Notes: a model not told the origin generated them from the sequence alone. Positions 16,338-25,852 are shown, numbered from the stretch's first letter. The stretch: 64,000 nucleotides of DNA from Pontibacter cellulosilyticus (GCF_014306105.1 NZ_JACRVF010000003.1:124001-188000), one strand, 5' to 3'. Translations and numbers: made by a program.

Positions 16338-19214
16338 TTACAATGTTACGGGTTTATAACCAAACTTAAACAGACCCGCTGCCTCGTTTGTTTTTCCTGC
16401 CTGCTGCAACAGATCAGCTAACCGGTTGCGCATTTCCAAGTGGTAAGGATGCTGCATTAAAGCGGTTCTATATGCTTTAACTGCTTTTTTGGTTTTTCCA
16501 TTTGCCTCCAGAATTCGGATACATGCAAATTGCTGCTGTGCGAGTTCCTGCTGTGTTACCGGCTCAGGCTGTTTTTTCATAATCTCTACAGCTTTGGCTG
16601 TAAAACCCAGATCGGCATAAAGGCCAGCCAGCAAGTATGGTTCTCCTCTCAAGGTGGATTTACCATCCAGCAGCGGCTGCGCTGTTGCCATGGCGCCAGG
16701 CTTGTCCTGTTGCTGTAATTTATAATAAGCCATACGCACCATATAATCAGGGCGTGGAGTGCCGGCTGCACTAAGTATGCGCTGAGCCTCCTCTAAAGTT
16801 TCATAGGCCAGTTTATACTTACCCTGCGCGGCGAGCACATCGGCATATTGCCTGCGCAGCTCATAATTTTGCGGTTTTAGAGCTACGAGTTTGGCTAATG
16901 CTTGTACCGGTTCCTCGTCTTTCACAGATGTACCTTTTAACCAATTAGCAAAGGCAAGGGCCTCGTCGCGGCGATCGCGCAGGTAAGTTGACACAGTTGG
17001 TGCACCTTTTACATAGTCTTCTGAAACGGCAATAGCTTCCGGCACCATACCATAGCTATAGTAAAACTCCCGGAAACGCTGGTTGCCCAAGGCACGCATC
17101 AGCAGGTCGTCTTCCAGCTCAAGTGCTTTTTTGTAAAGCACTACCTGACTTTGCACTGCCTCCTGCTGCTTCAGTTTCCCGTCTCTTCGCTGCGCCTCCA
17201 GCAAATCTGCCTCTGCCAAATAGATCGGGGCATAGTTTGCATTCACCTGTTTTGCCTTCTGTAGCCATTCCTGCGCGGCACCATACTCTTTTTGCACCTG
17301 CTTTACACCGGCATAGGCAATTAAGGCAGGTTGATATTTTGCATCCCACACCAAGGCAGTATCAAGTAAAGCAGTAGCCTGCGTATAGTCTTTTTTGTTT
17401 TGCGCCTGCTCTGCCAGGTTCAGGTATACTTCGGCCCAGTTGCTGGCCATGGCCTGCTTATCGCCTGCCAGGTATGCCCGCTGCCGCTGCACCAGTTGGT
17501 CCAGAAAAGTATAAAGCTCAGGATCTTTAGCCTTCAAATCGGCAGTGGTGTTAATGGACTTGTGGTTGAGCGGATGCACTTTTACAGGCTCGAAATATGC
17601 CGGGTAAGTTTGGGCCAAGTACTCATGCTCGTTGTTGGCAGAATAATAGTCCAAAGTACGGCCCTCTTTCATGGCGTTATTGTAAAGGCGGCGCACGGCG
17701 CGGTTCTCGGCATCAGTAAACACACGCCCATGAAACAAATGCACATATTCATGCAGCACCACATTGCGCTCCAGGTAGGAGCCGCGCACCACATACTCGA
17801 TACCGGCTGCCCCGCTACCTACACCACGTATATCCATCCATTGGCGGTTATCGAAAGTAGTGGCCTGCCGGAAGTATGTCGAACCCATGGCAATGGTCAG
17901 GTCTACATGCAGTGGCGGGATCACGAACTTTTCGCGCTGCTTAGACAGGAACGGGAAGTATACGATACTCTCATACAGCTGCGACCACACCATCTTCTGC
18001 ACCTCATCGCCGGGGTAATACGTCACATCCGGAAACACCCTCGCAAAGTTTACCGGATCTTTGATAACGGTGGTATTGATGACATGCCGCAGCGAATCGT
18101 AGTTGTGCAGGTAAGGGAGCTGTTTTTGCTTTATAACAGCGGCCAAGGCATTGTGCGCCGGACCGTAATGTTTCTTTTTGTGGAGGATTCGCCTGAAAAT
18201 AGCCTGTGCAGAGTCGAGGCGTGTGGCGCGGTCCATATCAAAAGCCATGTAGTAAGCAGAGCCGCGCAGCATCTGCGGCAGCACAGAGTTTTTATACTTT
18301 TGCTGTACTTTCCCGATCTCCTCCAAAGCCTGCTGCAGCTTGTTCTCCGATATCAGCTTATCTGCAGAAGCTAGTGCCTTACGCACCTCTTCATCTTCAG
18401 GCTGGGCATAATCGGCATAGGTGAGGTTGGTGTGGCCATTGCCCCAGTGCCAATGCGTTACATAATGTAGCGGATTCAGCTCCAACGCCAGTTCCCATTG
18501 GGCAGCCATATCATCTAGTTGCGTGGCATCTACACGGCGCCAGATAGCATAGCCGTAATTAAAGCGGGCATCGGGGTTAAACGGATCAAGGGTGAGGCTG
18601 GTAATCAGTGGCTTCTCGGCCAGTTCAGGCTTCTGGTTCCAAAAGTGCACATCCGATTCCAGCAGGTATGCCTGCGCATTTTTCGGATTCCAATCCTGTA
18701 CTTTATTTGCCCACTCCAGCGCCTCGCCATACTTTTTCTGCAGCATCAGCACTCGCCCAATGGTCAGTGCGGCCGCTTCGTTCTTTGGCTCAGCCTGCAG
18801 TACCTGTTGTGCCGTTTTCTTTGCCTCAGGCAGCTCCCACGCCTGCACCTGCAGCTTCGATTTAAGGAGCAAAGCGTCCGAAGCTTTCTGATTATATTTT
18901 AATGCCTCCTCTACCAGTTTCTCTGCTGCACTAAAATTATTGTTAAGCATAGCCAGCTTTGCCTGCGCCAACTTTATGGCAGCTGTTGGTTTTGCCTGCT
19001 TCAGCACACTGCTGGCTTGCTGCCATTGGCCCAGTTCAAGTAGCCTTTCTGCCTGTGCGGCTGGGGCGGCACTAACCTGTTTAGCTGCCAGTTGGCGTTC
19101 CTGAGCCAACTTCTGGCGGATAGCCGGTATATCATCGGGGTGTTGTGCAAAAGTAGGCAGGGCCACTGCCAGGCCGGGCAGTAAGTATAAAATGCTTTTA
19201 AGAAGTTGTCGCAT
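16338..19214 (-). CDS. Large secreted TPR protein with a gluzincin-type metallopeptidase centre
   Basis: A 958-residue secreted protein (signal peptide 1-23). TPR repeats fill residues ~30-320 and ~590-950. Between them (~400-580) is a peptidase-MA-like domain: LHEYVHLFHG gives His488, Glu489 and His492, and NEHEYLAQ places a Glu (529 or 531) about 40 residues later, as expected for a HExxH...E zinc site. The arrangement, repeats on both sides of a metallopeptidase, suggests substrate or partner binding by the TPR arms. I know no characterised homologue. Heads a likely two-gene operon with the histidine phosphatase. Confidence 0.8.
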   Translation of the reverse strand: MRQLLKSILYLLPGLAVALPTFAQHPDDIPAIRQKLAQERQLAAKQVSAAPAAQAERLLELGQWQQASSVLKQAKPTAAIKLAQAKLAMLNNNFSAAEKLVEEALKYNQKASDALLLKSKLQVQAWELPEAKKTAQQVLQAEPKNEAAALTIGRVLMLQKKYGEALEWANKVQDWNPKNAQAYLLESDVHFWNQKPELAEKPLITSLTLDPFNPDARFNYGYAIWRRVDATQLDDMAAQWELALELNPLHYVTHWHWGNGHTNLTYADYAQPEDEEVRKALASADKLISENKLQQALEEIGKVQQKYKNSVLPQMLRGSAYYMAFDMDRATRLDSAQAIFRRILHKKKHYGPAHNALAAVIKQKQLPYLHNYDSLRHVINTTVIKDPVNFARVFPDVTYYPGDEVQKMVWSQLYESIVYFPFLSKQREKFVIPPLHVDLTIAMGSTYFRQATTFDNRQWMDIRGVGSGAAGIEYVVRGSYLERNVVLHEYVHLFHGRVFTDAENRAVRRLYNNAMKEGRTLDYYSANNEHEYLAQTYPAYFEPVKVHPLNHKSINTTADLKAKDPELYTFLDQLVQRQRAYLAGDKQAMASNWAEVYLNLAEQAQNKKDYTQATALLDTALVWDAKYQPALIAYAGVKQVQKEYGAAQEWLQKAKQVNANYAPIYLAEADLLEAQRRDGKLKQQEAVQSQVVLYKKALELEDDLLMRALGNQRFREFYYSYGMVPEAIAVSEDYVKGAPTVSTYLRDRRDEALAFANWLKGTSVKDEEPVQALAKLVALKPQNYELRRQYADVLAAQGKYKLAYETLEEAQRILSAAGTPRPDYMVRMAYYKLQQQDKPGAMATAQPLLDGKSTLRGEPYLLAGLYADLGFTAKAVEIMKKQPEPVTQQELAQQQFACIRILEANGKTKKAVKAYRTALMQHPYHLEMRNRLADLLQQAGKTNEAAGLFKFGYKPVTL

Positions 19215-19382
19215 GTGCAGTGATAAAGGTTTTCAGCCAGTAAATTCCGTGTATTAAATTGGTAAGCGCTGGCTCATTTTTAAAAATAGCTACTAATCAG
19301 CTACTATAAAAGTATAACATTGCTAAAATGCAGCTTGGCAGAGCAAAACTATACTTACTGGGCAAATTGATTTTAAGATAAA

Positions 19383-20075
19383 CTAGGCCTGTAGCTCAAA
19401 CTTAGCCACATATATTTTCTCTAAGCGGCGCATGAGGTACACCGAAGCCATCAGCCAGAGTATACCCATCGCGTAACCCGCCAGCACATCGGTAGCATAA
19501 TGTACTCTAAGATAGATGCGACTATAGCCAATCAGCAGGATTAGTGCCGTAAGCAATATTACCAGGATAAAACGCCATACTTTGTTAGCCACTGTGCGCC
19601 ATACTATGTAAATAAGGAGGCCATAAAAAGCTCCACCGATCATGGCATGGCCACTTGGGAAGCTGAGGCCAGACTGGTGCAGCATGGCTATCTCTGGACG
19701 TGGCCGCTCAAAAACGTGCTTCATCCCCTGGTTTAGCACCGAACTGGAAAAGGAGATAATCAGAATCTTTAAACCGTACCACCGCAGGTCCTTGTAAAAG
19801 GAAAACAAAAGCACAAAAAGCGGGGGCACCACCATCAGGTACTCTACAGACGCAAAGTATGAGATAGCTTTCATGATGCGTGTATTTTGCTCGTTGGTAT
19901 GAGTTTCGGCAAACTTAAACAGCGCAACGTCCAGAGCTGTGTCCTGCTCTATAAAAACTGTATTAGCCATGAACAGGAAGAGCAGCAGGCAACCGATAAA
20001 CGCTGCCCAAAGCACAATCACCTCCAATGAAAGCAGTGCCAGCAGGCTGATAAATTTTTGAACGATCCGCTTCAT
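19383..20075 (-). CDS. PAP2 family membrane phosphatase (copy 1)
   Basis: A 230-residue membrane phosphatase with six helices. The three catalytic motifs are present: KHVFERPRP, SFPSGHAM and SRIYLRVHYATD. Family members dephosphorylate undecaprenyl pyrophosphate, phosphatidic acid or other lipid phosphates on the periplasmic face. The neighbouring gene across the tRNA is a clear paralogue, with the same motif spacing and length, so this pair probably arose by local duplication. Substrate cannot be told from the sequence. Confidence 0.9.
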   Translation of the reverse strand: MKRIVQKFISLLALLSLEVIVLWAAFIGCLLLFLFMANTVFIEQDTALDVALFKFAETHTNEQNTRIMKAISYFASVEYLMVVPPLFVLLFSFYKDLRWYGLKILIISFSSSVLNQGMKHVFERPRPEIAMLHQSGLSFPSGHAMIGGAFYGLLIYIVWRTVANKVWRFILVILLTALILLIGYSRIYLRVHYATDVLAGYAMGILWLMASVYLMRRLEKIYVAKFELQA

Positions 20076-20215
20076 GACAACTATGTCTTAATTACGGACC
20101 GGCTGTAGGTCTGTTTAATTCTCCATACTAGCTGGTTGCTAAGTAAATTGATTAGAGGCGGTGAGCTTTTCAGTGGTGGACACTGCCTGATGGAGTAACA
20201 GACTTGATATAATAA

Positions 20216-20257
20216 AACACAAAACGCCAGCCTCGTGAGAAGCTGGCGTTTTGTGTT
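20216..20257 (-). terminator. Terminator of tRNA-Leu
   Basis: Perfect 16-base stem AACACAAAACGCCAGC / GCTGGCGTTTTGTGTT with a 10-base loop, 10 bases downstream of the tRNA on the minus strand. Confidence 0.9.
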
Positions 20258-20266
20258 AAGATAGTG

Positions 20267-20348
20267 TGCGCACGGGGAGAGTCGAACTCCCACGCCCGAA
20301 GGCACAGGCTTCTGAGACCTGCACGTCTACCAGTTCCGCCACGTGCGC
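20267..20348 (-). tRNA. tRNA-Leu, anticodon CAG
   Basis: An 82-base class II tRNA on the minus strand. The acceptor stem GCGCACG (20348-20342) pairs with CGTGCGC (20274-20268), and the discriminator is A. The D-arm contains the Leu-type GGCGGAACTGGTAGAC. The anticodon stem CAGGT/GCCTG encloses the loop CTCAGAA, giving anticodon CAG for CUG codons. The long variable arm GTGCCTTCGGGCGT and T-arm GTTCGACTC follow. The CCA end is not encoded. It has its own promoter and terminator and sits between two PAP2 paralogues. Confidence 0.95.
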
Positions 20349-20408
20349 GCTGGTCACTAAATTAAATAAGAATTCCCAAAACCCTTTAACCCTTGTTCAT
20401 TGGGATCA

Positions 20409-20438
20409 CAAAGATACGGCGGAATTTTTATCCTGCAA
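20409..20438 (-). promoter_or_regulatory. Promoter of tRNA-Leu
   Basis: On the minus strand TTG (20438-20436), 19 bases, TATCTTTG (20416-20409). Transcription would start near 20402, about 54 bases before the mature tRNA. Confidence 0.7.
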
Positions 20439-20462
20439 TATATTGAATGAAAAATATTTACC

Positions 20463-21176
20463 TCAGGCTGGCGTTTCTTCTTCCACTACCGGGTCAATCT
20501 CCTTTTTGGAAATACGCTCTATGCGCCGAAGGGTACCGATCCCAATCACCACCCACAGGAAACCCGCTGCAAAGCCAGCCATCACATCGGTAGCATAATG
20601 CACCCGCAGGTATATCCGGCTAAACCCGATAAAGAAAACAAAAACCACCAGTAAGGCTATGATTGCGTTGCGCCAGACTACATTTTTAACGTTATGCCAC
20701 ACCAGATAGATCAGCAAACCATAAAACGAGGCTGCCACCATGGAGTGCCCGCTCGGGAAACTGAGCCCTGATGCTTCAACCAAAGGCATCATAGGGCGAG
20801 GCCTGTCGAAAAAGTACTTTAGCACCACATTTAAGGTAATACTACCCAGCGCCACCACCGGCACTTTTAGCGAATACCAGCGGTGCTTCCGGATAAAAAG
20901 AAAGTAACCCACCAACAACAACGCAGCCGGTGTTAAGAAATGGCGTGAGGCAAAAAAAGTAATAAATTCAATGAAACTGCTAAAGGCCGGACTAGAGACA
21001 TCTTTTGCAAACGCAAATGCCGCCTGGTCTATACCCAACTCACCTCCTGATAATATTGCGCTGCTCAAGTATAAAAACACAATAATGCAGACCAGGAACA
21101 AAGCCCATACTATCAAAAGCTCAACTGTGAACAGCGCCGAGGCTGCTACTAATCTTTTATAAACACGTGATATCAT
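20463..21176 (-). CDS. PAP2 family membrane phosphatase (copy 2)
   Basis: A 237-residue six-helix phosphatase with KYFFDRPRP, SFPSGHSM and SRIYLRVHYATD. It shares long stretches with copy 1 (for example YGLLIY.VW and SRIYLRVHYATDV.AG). The tail here is acidic (DPVVEEETPA), unlike copy 1. The tRNA-Leu promoter begins 25 bases beyond the 3' end. Roles as for copy 1: lipid phosphate recycling at the membrane. Confidence 0.9.
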   Translation of the reverse strand: MISRVYKRLVAASALFTVELLIVWALFLVCIIVFLYLSSAILSGGELGIDQAAFAFAKDVSSPAFSSFIEFITFFASRHFLTPAALLLVGYFLFIRKHRWYSLKVPVVALGSITLNVVLKYFFDRPRPMMPLVEASGLSFPSGHSMVAASFYGLLIYLVWHNVKNVVWRNAIIALLVVFVFFIGFSRIYLRVHYATDVMAGFAAGFLWVVIGIGTLRRIERISKKEIDPVVEEETPA

Positions 21177-21270
21177 ATGTTATAGCATCAGTTTTATCCT
21201 CTTGGCTAAAAAGGATTCTACAATGTTGCATCTGGTACGTAAATCTTAAACCAGATGTAAGTATTTAACT

Positions 21271-21816
21271 ATGAAAGACAATATCAGGTTGTTTATTGCG
21301 GCTATTTTGCCCGAATCCCTTAAAGACACACTGCAAGAGCAGCTCACAGTTTTCGAGCACCCACACATTAGGGTTATACCTAAACAAAACCTGCACCTTA
21401 CTCTCTACTTTATTGGCAACGTGCCGCACTCTCAACTAGAAAGCATCAGGCAAACGATACAGGATGTAGCCAGACAGCACCAGCCGTTTACGCTTACATT
21501 TGCACAAACAGAACCTGGCCCAACTCAGCGCAAGCCCCGCCTAGTCTGGGCCAGGTTTGAACAGGATCCGGTTTTTGAGAACCTCAGCCAGCAACTCACA
21601 GAGAAATTATCGGAAGAGGCGGCACCTGCCAAGAAACCTATACCGCACGTTACCTTAGCCAGGTTCAGAAAAGACAAGCCTGCCCCCAAAGATCTGCCTG
21701 ACTTTGCCTCTCAGCTGCCATTAGAGTTGCATGTAAATGTTATTGCCCTCTTTCAGTCGGAGTTGGGCACACCTCACCCAATATATTCTGTGCTGGATGC
21801 ATACCCGCTTGGCTAA
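21271..21816 (+). CDS. thpR: RNA 2',3'-cyclic phosphodiesterase
   Basis: A 181-residue 2H phosphoesterase. The two catalytic tetrapeptides are HLTL (His42) and HVTL (His126), in the usual positions, and the N terminus RLFIAAILPE and middle GPTQRKPRLVWA match the LigT/ThpR subgroup. It opens 2',3'-cyclic phosphate ends of RNA to 2'-phosphates; older members were described as 2'-5' RNA ligases. Cytoplasmic, no signal. Divergent from the PAP2 gene, followed at 66 bases by pncC. Confidence 0.92.
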   Translation: MKDNIRLFIAAILPESLKDTLQEQLTVFEHPHIRVIPKQNLHLTLYFIGNVPHSQLESIRQTIQDVARQHQPFTLTFAQTEPGPTQRKPRLVWARFEQDPVFENLSQQLTEKLSEEAAPAKKPIPHVTLARFRKDKPAPKDLPDFASQLPLELHVNVIALFQSELGTPHPIYSVLDAYPLG

Positions 21817-21882
21817 AACCTGCCACCGCATATTTAAGTATGATAGGCACGTTACCACACAAAGAGTATAACCAACAACACT

Positions 21883-22377
21883 ATGAACCAAACGGAGCTG
21901 ACTAAACTGATGATGGAGCTGAAGGATAATGAACTGACGGTGGCCTTTGCCGAAAGTTGCACAGCTGGCTTGCTTGCTTCAGAATTTGTAAAGGCCAAGG
22001 GTAGCAGCGATGTGCTGAAGGGAAGTTTAGTCGTGTATCAGCCGGAAGTAAAGCAGAAACTATTAGGTGTAAAAAAGGATACGTTAGAGTTGTACACCGC
22101 AGAGTCGCAGCAAGTGACAAACGAAATGGTCATGGGCCTGAAAAAACTGCTGAATGCCGACATCAGTGTAGCCACAACCGGCCTGGCCGGCGAAGGCGGT
22201 TCCGAAAACCCAGAGAAGCCAGTAGGTACCATGTTTGTTTCTATACTTTATGATGGCAAAGCTGAGGAATTCCGGGAGGTTTTTAAAGGCAATACCGAGT
22301 CTGTTCGGAAGCAATTGGTAGATTACATTTTTCAGAAGCTGCAGGGTATACTTGATGACCATTACAACAACCGATAA
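21883..22377 (+). CDS. pncC: Nicotinamide-nucleotide amidohydrolase (CinA C-terminal domain)
   Basis: A 164-residue stand-alone CinA C-terminal domain that deamidates nicotinamide mononucleotide to nicotinate mononucleotide in pyridine-nucleotide salvage. Motifs seen: VAFAESCTAGLLASEF with the catalytic Ser, GSLVVYQPEVKQKLLGV, and TTGLAGEGGSENPEKPVGTMFVS. Length is normal for the single-domain form, lacking the N-terminal molybdopterin-like domain of full CinA. A 9-base hairpin (22378-22402) without a T run follows the stop. Confidence 0.92.
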   Translation: MNQTELTKLMMELKDNELTVAFAESCTAGLLASEFVKAKGSSDVLKGSLVVYQPEVKQKLLGVKKDTLELYTAESQQVTNEMVMGLKKLLNADISVATTGLAGEGGSENPEKPVGTMFVSILYDGKAEEFREVFKGNTESVRKQLVDYIFQKLQGILDDHYNNR

Positions 22378-22411
22378 GTTTTATCTTTACCGCAGATAAA
22401 ACAACGAAAAC

Positions 22412-23065
22412 TTGCCTAAACTCCCTGACAGCGGCTTTGACCGGGTAGCCCCGTTTTATGACAAGCTAGCTCGCCTGGTATATGGCAGCTCCCTGCAAAA
22501 GGCCCAGCTTTACTTACTCCCTTTTGTTCCTGACAAAAGCCGTGTGCTCATCATCGGGGGAGGCAGCGGCTGGTTACTGCAGCAACTTATACTTACAGGT
22601 AAGCAGCTGGACATTTTATACTTAGACGCCTCTCCTGCTATGCTCCATCACGCAAAGTCAAAGTATAGCCAGCTCTCTTTTTCTCACTCCTGCAAAGTAG
22701 AGTTCCGGTTGGGTACAGAGGCTGCTTTACTACCCCACGATGAATTTAAGGTTATCATCACCCCTTTTCTGCTTGACCTCTTCCCGCCACAGCGCCTGCA
22801 GCAACTTATGCAACGCCTTTCTGATGCTCTTGCTTCCGGTGGTCAATGGTTATTCGCTGATTTCTGGCCTGTGCAACAGCCTGCGCGTTGGTGGCAAAAG
22901 GTTTTGGTTTGGGGGATGTATACTTTCTTTGGTGCAGTTAGTGATGTGGAAGCAAAAGAGTTACCTGATTATGGAGTGTACTTTAAGCAACTTGGATTGC
23001 AGGAGGTCTCAACTAAAAGCTTTTATGCCGGATTTGTGCAGGCGAAAGTGTTTGAGAGGAAGTGA
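22412..23065 (+). CDS. Class I SAM-dependent methyltransferase
   Basis: A 217-residue cytoplasmic methyltransferase. The N terminus GFDRVAPFYDKLARLVYG is typical of UbiE-like small-molecule methyltransferases, motif I is VLIIGGGSGWLL, the acidic loop is LYLDASPAML, and a later strand reads FKVIITPFLLDLF. The only start that keeps the N-terminal motif is TTG at 22412; no ATG or GTG lies nearby in frame. Substrate unknown. It follows pncC by 34 bases and may be co-transcribed. Confidence 0.85.
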   Translation: MPKLPDSGFDRVAPFYDKLARLVYGSSLQKAQLYLLPFVPDKSRVLIIGGGSGWLLQQLILTGKQLDILYLDASPAMLHHAKSKYSQLSFSHSCKVEFRLGTEAALLPHDEFKVIITPFLLDLFPPQRLQQLMQRLSDALASGGQWLFADFWPVQQPARWWQKVLVWGMYTFFGAVSDVEAKELPDYGVYFKQLGLQEVSTKSFYAGFVQAKVFERK

Positions 23066-23195
23066 GATTAGATCTTCGCTATCAGCAGTAGCAGCAAGTT
23101 CCATAGTATTTGATCAAACGAAAGGCTATTAAGATTTAGGAATGATGCCAGCTCGAAAGAAAGACAGCAGAATCAATCATCATAAATCACCTCCC

Positions 23196-23226
23196 TTGCT
23201 CCCCTCCTCCACAATCCTTATATTTA
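23196..23226 (+). promoter_or_regulatory. Likely promoter of the M61 peptidase gene
   Basis: TTG (23196-23198), 20 bases, TATATTTA (23219-23226), one mismatch from TAnnTTTG. It would give a leader of about 16 bases. Confidence 0.45.
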
Positions 23227-23248
23227 AAATCCAGAATATAACTCCTAA

Positions 23249-25087
23249 ATGAAAAAGATAAAACTAACCATACTTGGCCTGGCCCTTGGACTGGCATCTA
23301 CGCAAGCAATTGCACAGCAGAAAGTAGACTATAAGCTATCGTTCCCGAATGCGGTGCACCATGAGGCGGAGGTGCAGGTTACTTTCTCAGGCGTTAACAC
23401 CGATACCCTACAGGTCCTGATGCCGAGAAGCTCTCCAGGCCGCTATGCCATTCATGAGTTTGCTAAGAACGTGTATAATGTACGCGCTACCGATGCACAG
23501 GGTAAGCCACTGCAGATCTACAGAGCCAACACCAGTCAGTGGAATGTGGTAAAGCCGCAGGGTAACGTTACCGTGAGCTATACTTTATTTGCCGACCATG
23601 CCGATGGCACCTATGCCGGTATCGACGAAACACATGCCCATCTAAATGCCCCGGCTACGTTGATGTATGCCAGAGGATTTGAAGAGGCACCTGCTGTTGT
23701 AAACTTCAATGTGCCGCAAAATAGCAATTGGAAAGTAGCTACGCAGCTTAAGCACGAGCAAGGCACCACCTACTCTGCTCCTAACTTCCAGTACCTGATG
23801 GACAGCCCAACAGAACTGAGCAACTTCGATTTTGCGGAGTGGACGGTAAATGACAACGGCAAGCAGAAAACGGTACAGGTAGCGCTACACCACACTGGCA
23901 CCCAGCCGCAGTTTCAGGAGTATGTAAATAAAACGAAGCAAATAGTCGCAGAGCAACGTGCTGTTTTTGGCCAGCTGCCGGATTATGATTTTGGCCGCTA
24001 TACTTTTATTGGCTGCTATATGCCGCAAGCTGTTGGCGATGGCATGGAACACCGCAACTCTACCATACTTACCAGCTCCCGCCCACTGGCTACGGCTATG
24101 GGGCCACAGCTTAATACAGTATCGCATGAGTTTTTCCATGCCTGGAACGTGGAGCGCATCCGTCCTAAGAGCCTGGAGCCATTCGATTTTCAGGAGGCAA
24201 ACATGAGTGAGGCGCTGTGGTTGGCAGAGGGTTTTACCAGCTACTACGGCGACTTAACGATGGCTCGATCCGGTATTTATGATGTAAAGAAGTATGCTGC
24301 CGATCTGGCCGGTGATCTGAATTATGTGCTACTGTCGCCGGGACGTGAGTATCATAGTTTAGTAGAGATGAGCCAGCAGGCACCGTTTGTAGATGCGGCC
24401 CGCTCTGTAGACCCTGTAAACCGCCACAACACCTTTATCTCTTACTATACTTACGGCTTGGTTACTGGTCTGGCCCTAGACATGACGCTACGCCAGCAAT
24501 ACAACAAAACCCTTGATGATTATATGCAGGCACTTTGGCGCAAGTATGGCCAACCAGAAAAGCCTTATACTTTGGCAGACCTGGAGCAGACATTAGCAGA
24601 AGTATCAGGGGACAAAGCCTTTGCTAATCAGTTTTTCCGTAACAGCATTAATGGCAGCCAACTGCCAGAACTTGCCTCGCTGTTAACCAAAGCCGGTCTG
24701 GATCTGAGAAAAGCAAAGCCAGGTGAGGCCACACTTAAAATGGTATCTCTGGATTACCTGAAGGATAAGAGCGGAGCCAAAATCAGCAATAGCACATTCG
24801 TAAACTCCGGAGCCTACAAAGCTGGTCTGAACCGTGGAGATGTGATCCTGACAATGGATAGCCACAAGCTCAAATCAGAAAAAGACCTGAAAAAAGTGCT
24901 GGAGAAGCATAAGCCCGGCGACACTGTGCCTGTTACCTTTACTCGCCACGGGCAGACTCGCAACACAAGCATTGTACTGGACGAGAACCCGGCATTTGAG
25001 CTGGTTCCTTACGAAAGTATAGGCAAAGAACTAACACCAGAAATGCAGGCTTTCCGCACTGCCTGGCTTGGCTCAAAGACACAGTAA
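23249..25087 (+). CDS. M61 family metallopeptidase with PDZ domain
   Basis: A 612-residue secreted peptidase of the glycyl-aminopeptidase family. Signal peptide 1-22 (AIAQQ). An N-terminal beta domain (~25-190) precedes the thermolysin-like catalytic domain, with the zinc motif HEFFH (His293, Glu294, His297) and the third ligand Glu327 in LAEGFTSYY. A PDZ domain lies at ~480-590 (NSGAYKAGLNRGDVILTMD). Members remove N-terminal Gly/Ala residues or act as periplasmic proteases. Contains several TATACTT copies. Confidence 0.92.
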   Translation: MKKIKLTILGLALGLASTQAIAQQKVDYKLSFPNAVHHEAEVQVTFSGVNTDTLQVLMPRSSPGRYAIHEFAKNVYNVRATDAQGKPLQIYRANTSQWNVVKPQGNVTVSYTLFADHADGTYAGIDETHAHLNAPATLMYARGFEEAPAVVNFNVPQNSNWKVATQLKHEQGTTYSAPNFQYLMDSPTELSNFDFAEWTVNDNGKQKTVQVALHHTGTQPQFQEYVNKTKQIVAEQRAVFGQLPDYDFGRYTFIGCYMPQAVGDGMEHRNSTILTSSRPLATAMGPQLNTVSHEFFHAWNVERIRPKSLEPFDFQEANMSEALWLAEGFTSYYGDLTMARSGIYDVKKYAADLAGDLNYVLLSPGREYHSLVEMSQQAPFVDAARSVDPVNRHNTFISYYTYGLVTGLALDMTLRQQYNKTLDDYMQALWRKYGQPEKPYTLADLEQTLAEVSGDKAFANQFFRNSINGSQLPELASLLTKAGLDLRKAKPGEATLKMVSLDYLKDKSGAKISNSTFVNSGAYKAGLNRGDVILTMDSHKLKSEKDLKKVLEKHKPGDTVPVTFTRHGQTRNTSIVLDENPAFELVPYESIGKELTPEMQAFRTAWLGSKTQ

Positions 25088-25181
25088 ACCCAGAGACAAC
25101 AAAGTATAGCAGCCTTCGTTTTTGCTTTTGAACTTAGTGTGCCTTAACTTAGTATAAAGAATTATACTTCAGAGATTTCAC

Positions 25182-25832
25182 GTGAAAAATATACTTAGAA
25201 CCATACTGGCAGTTAGCCTGCTCTGGGCCGGTCAGGCCGCAGCACAGGACACCAAGCAGAGCATAGACGCTGTACCGGTGCCTGCTACTACAGCTACACC
25301 TGTGGTACAACAAGCTGAGGCAAATGCCAAACCAGCCTGGACAGGCCCGAAGCTTAGCTATGGTTTATCGGCAGGTGCCAGCTTTAGCAACGGGTTTGGC
25401 AGTGCTACTTACCTCGAGCCATCTGTTCGTTACCAGGTGAGCAACCGCTTTAGGGTAAACACCAGCCTTTCATACATCAACGTGATGCCTTACAACAGCA
25501 GCATGGTTGGTCCGGAGGGAAATACGGTAGTGTATCGCAACAACGGCAGCAGCCATTACATTGCCAGCGTTGGTGTAGATTACCTTGCCAGCGACAGGCT
25601 TATACTTAGCGGCAACATCTGGAAAGATTTCTCGAACGTGCCGGCCAATAGCTTAAATTATAACCTATACAGCCCAGGCCGTATGGGTGCCGATTTCAGA
25701 GCTACTTATAAAATCACAGAGCATTTTTCGGTAACAGGCGGCATTCGCTATACTGATGGAGCTTCGCAGTTTGCCTCGCCGTTCTATGGTCCCGGTTTTG
25801 GCAGCCCAAGCCGCTTTGGTGTAGGATATTAA
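25182..25832 (+). CDS. Outer-membrane beta-barrel protein, unknown
   Basis: A 216-residue secreted protein with signal peptide (1-22, AAAQ) and a Pro/Thr/Ala-rich linker to residue ~50. From ~58 on it alternates in amphipathic strands (LSYGLSAGASFSNGF, RFRVNTSLSYINV, HYIASVGVDYLASDRLILSGNIWKDF, FSVTGGIRYTDGA), suggesting an eight-stranded barrel. The start is GTG at 25182; no ATG in frame precedes the signal peptide. It ends with Gly-Tyr rather than the aromatic terminus common in outer-membrane proteins. Function unknown. Confidence 0.72.
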   Translation: MKNILRTILAVSLLWAGQAAAQDTKQSIDAVPVPATTATPVVQQAEANAKPAWTGPKLSYGLSAGASFSNGFGSATYLEPSVRYQVSNRFRVNTSLSYINVMPYNSSMVGPEGNTVVYRNNGSSHYIASVGVDYLASDRLILSGNIWKDFSNVPANSLNYNLYSPGRMGADFRATYKITEHFSVTGGIRYTDGASQFASPFYGPGFGSPSRFGVGY

Positions 25833-25852
25833 CATAAGATAAAAGTACAGAG

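Noticed and set aside
20081..20305. 74-codon open frame overlapping the tRNA-Leu
   Set aside because: It is the same-strand reading through the terminator and tRNA, with no coding signature.
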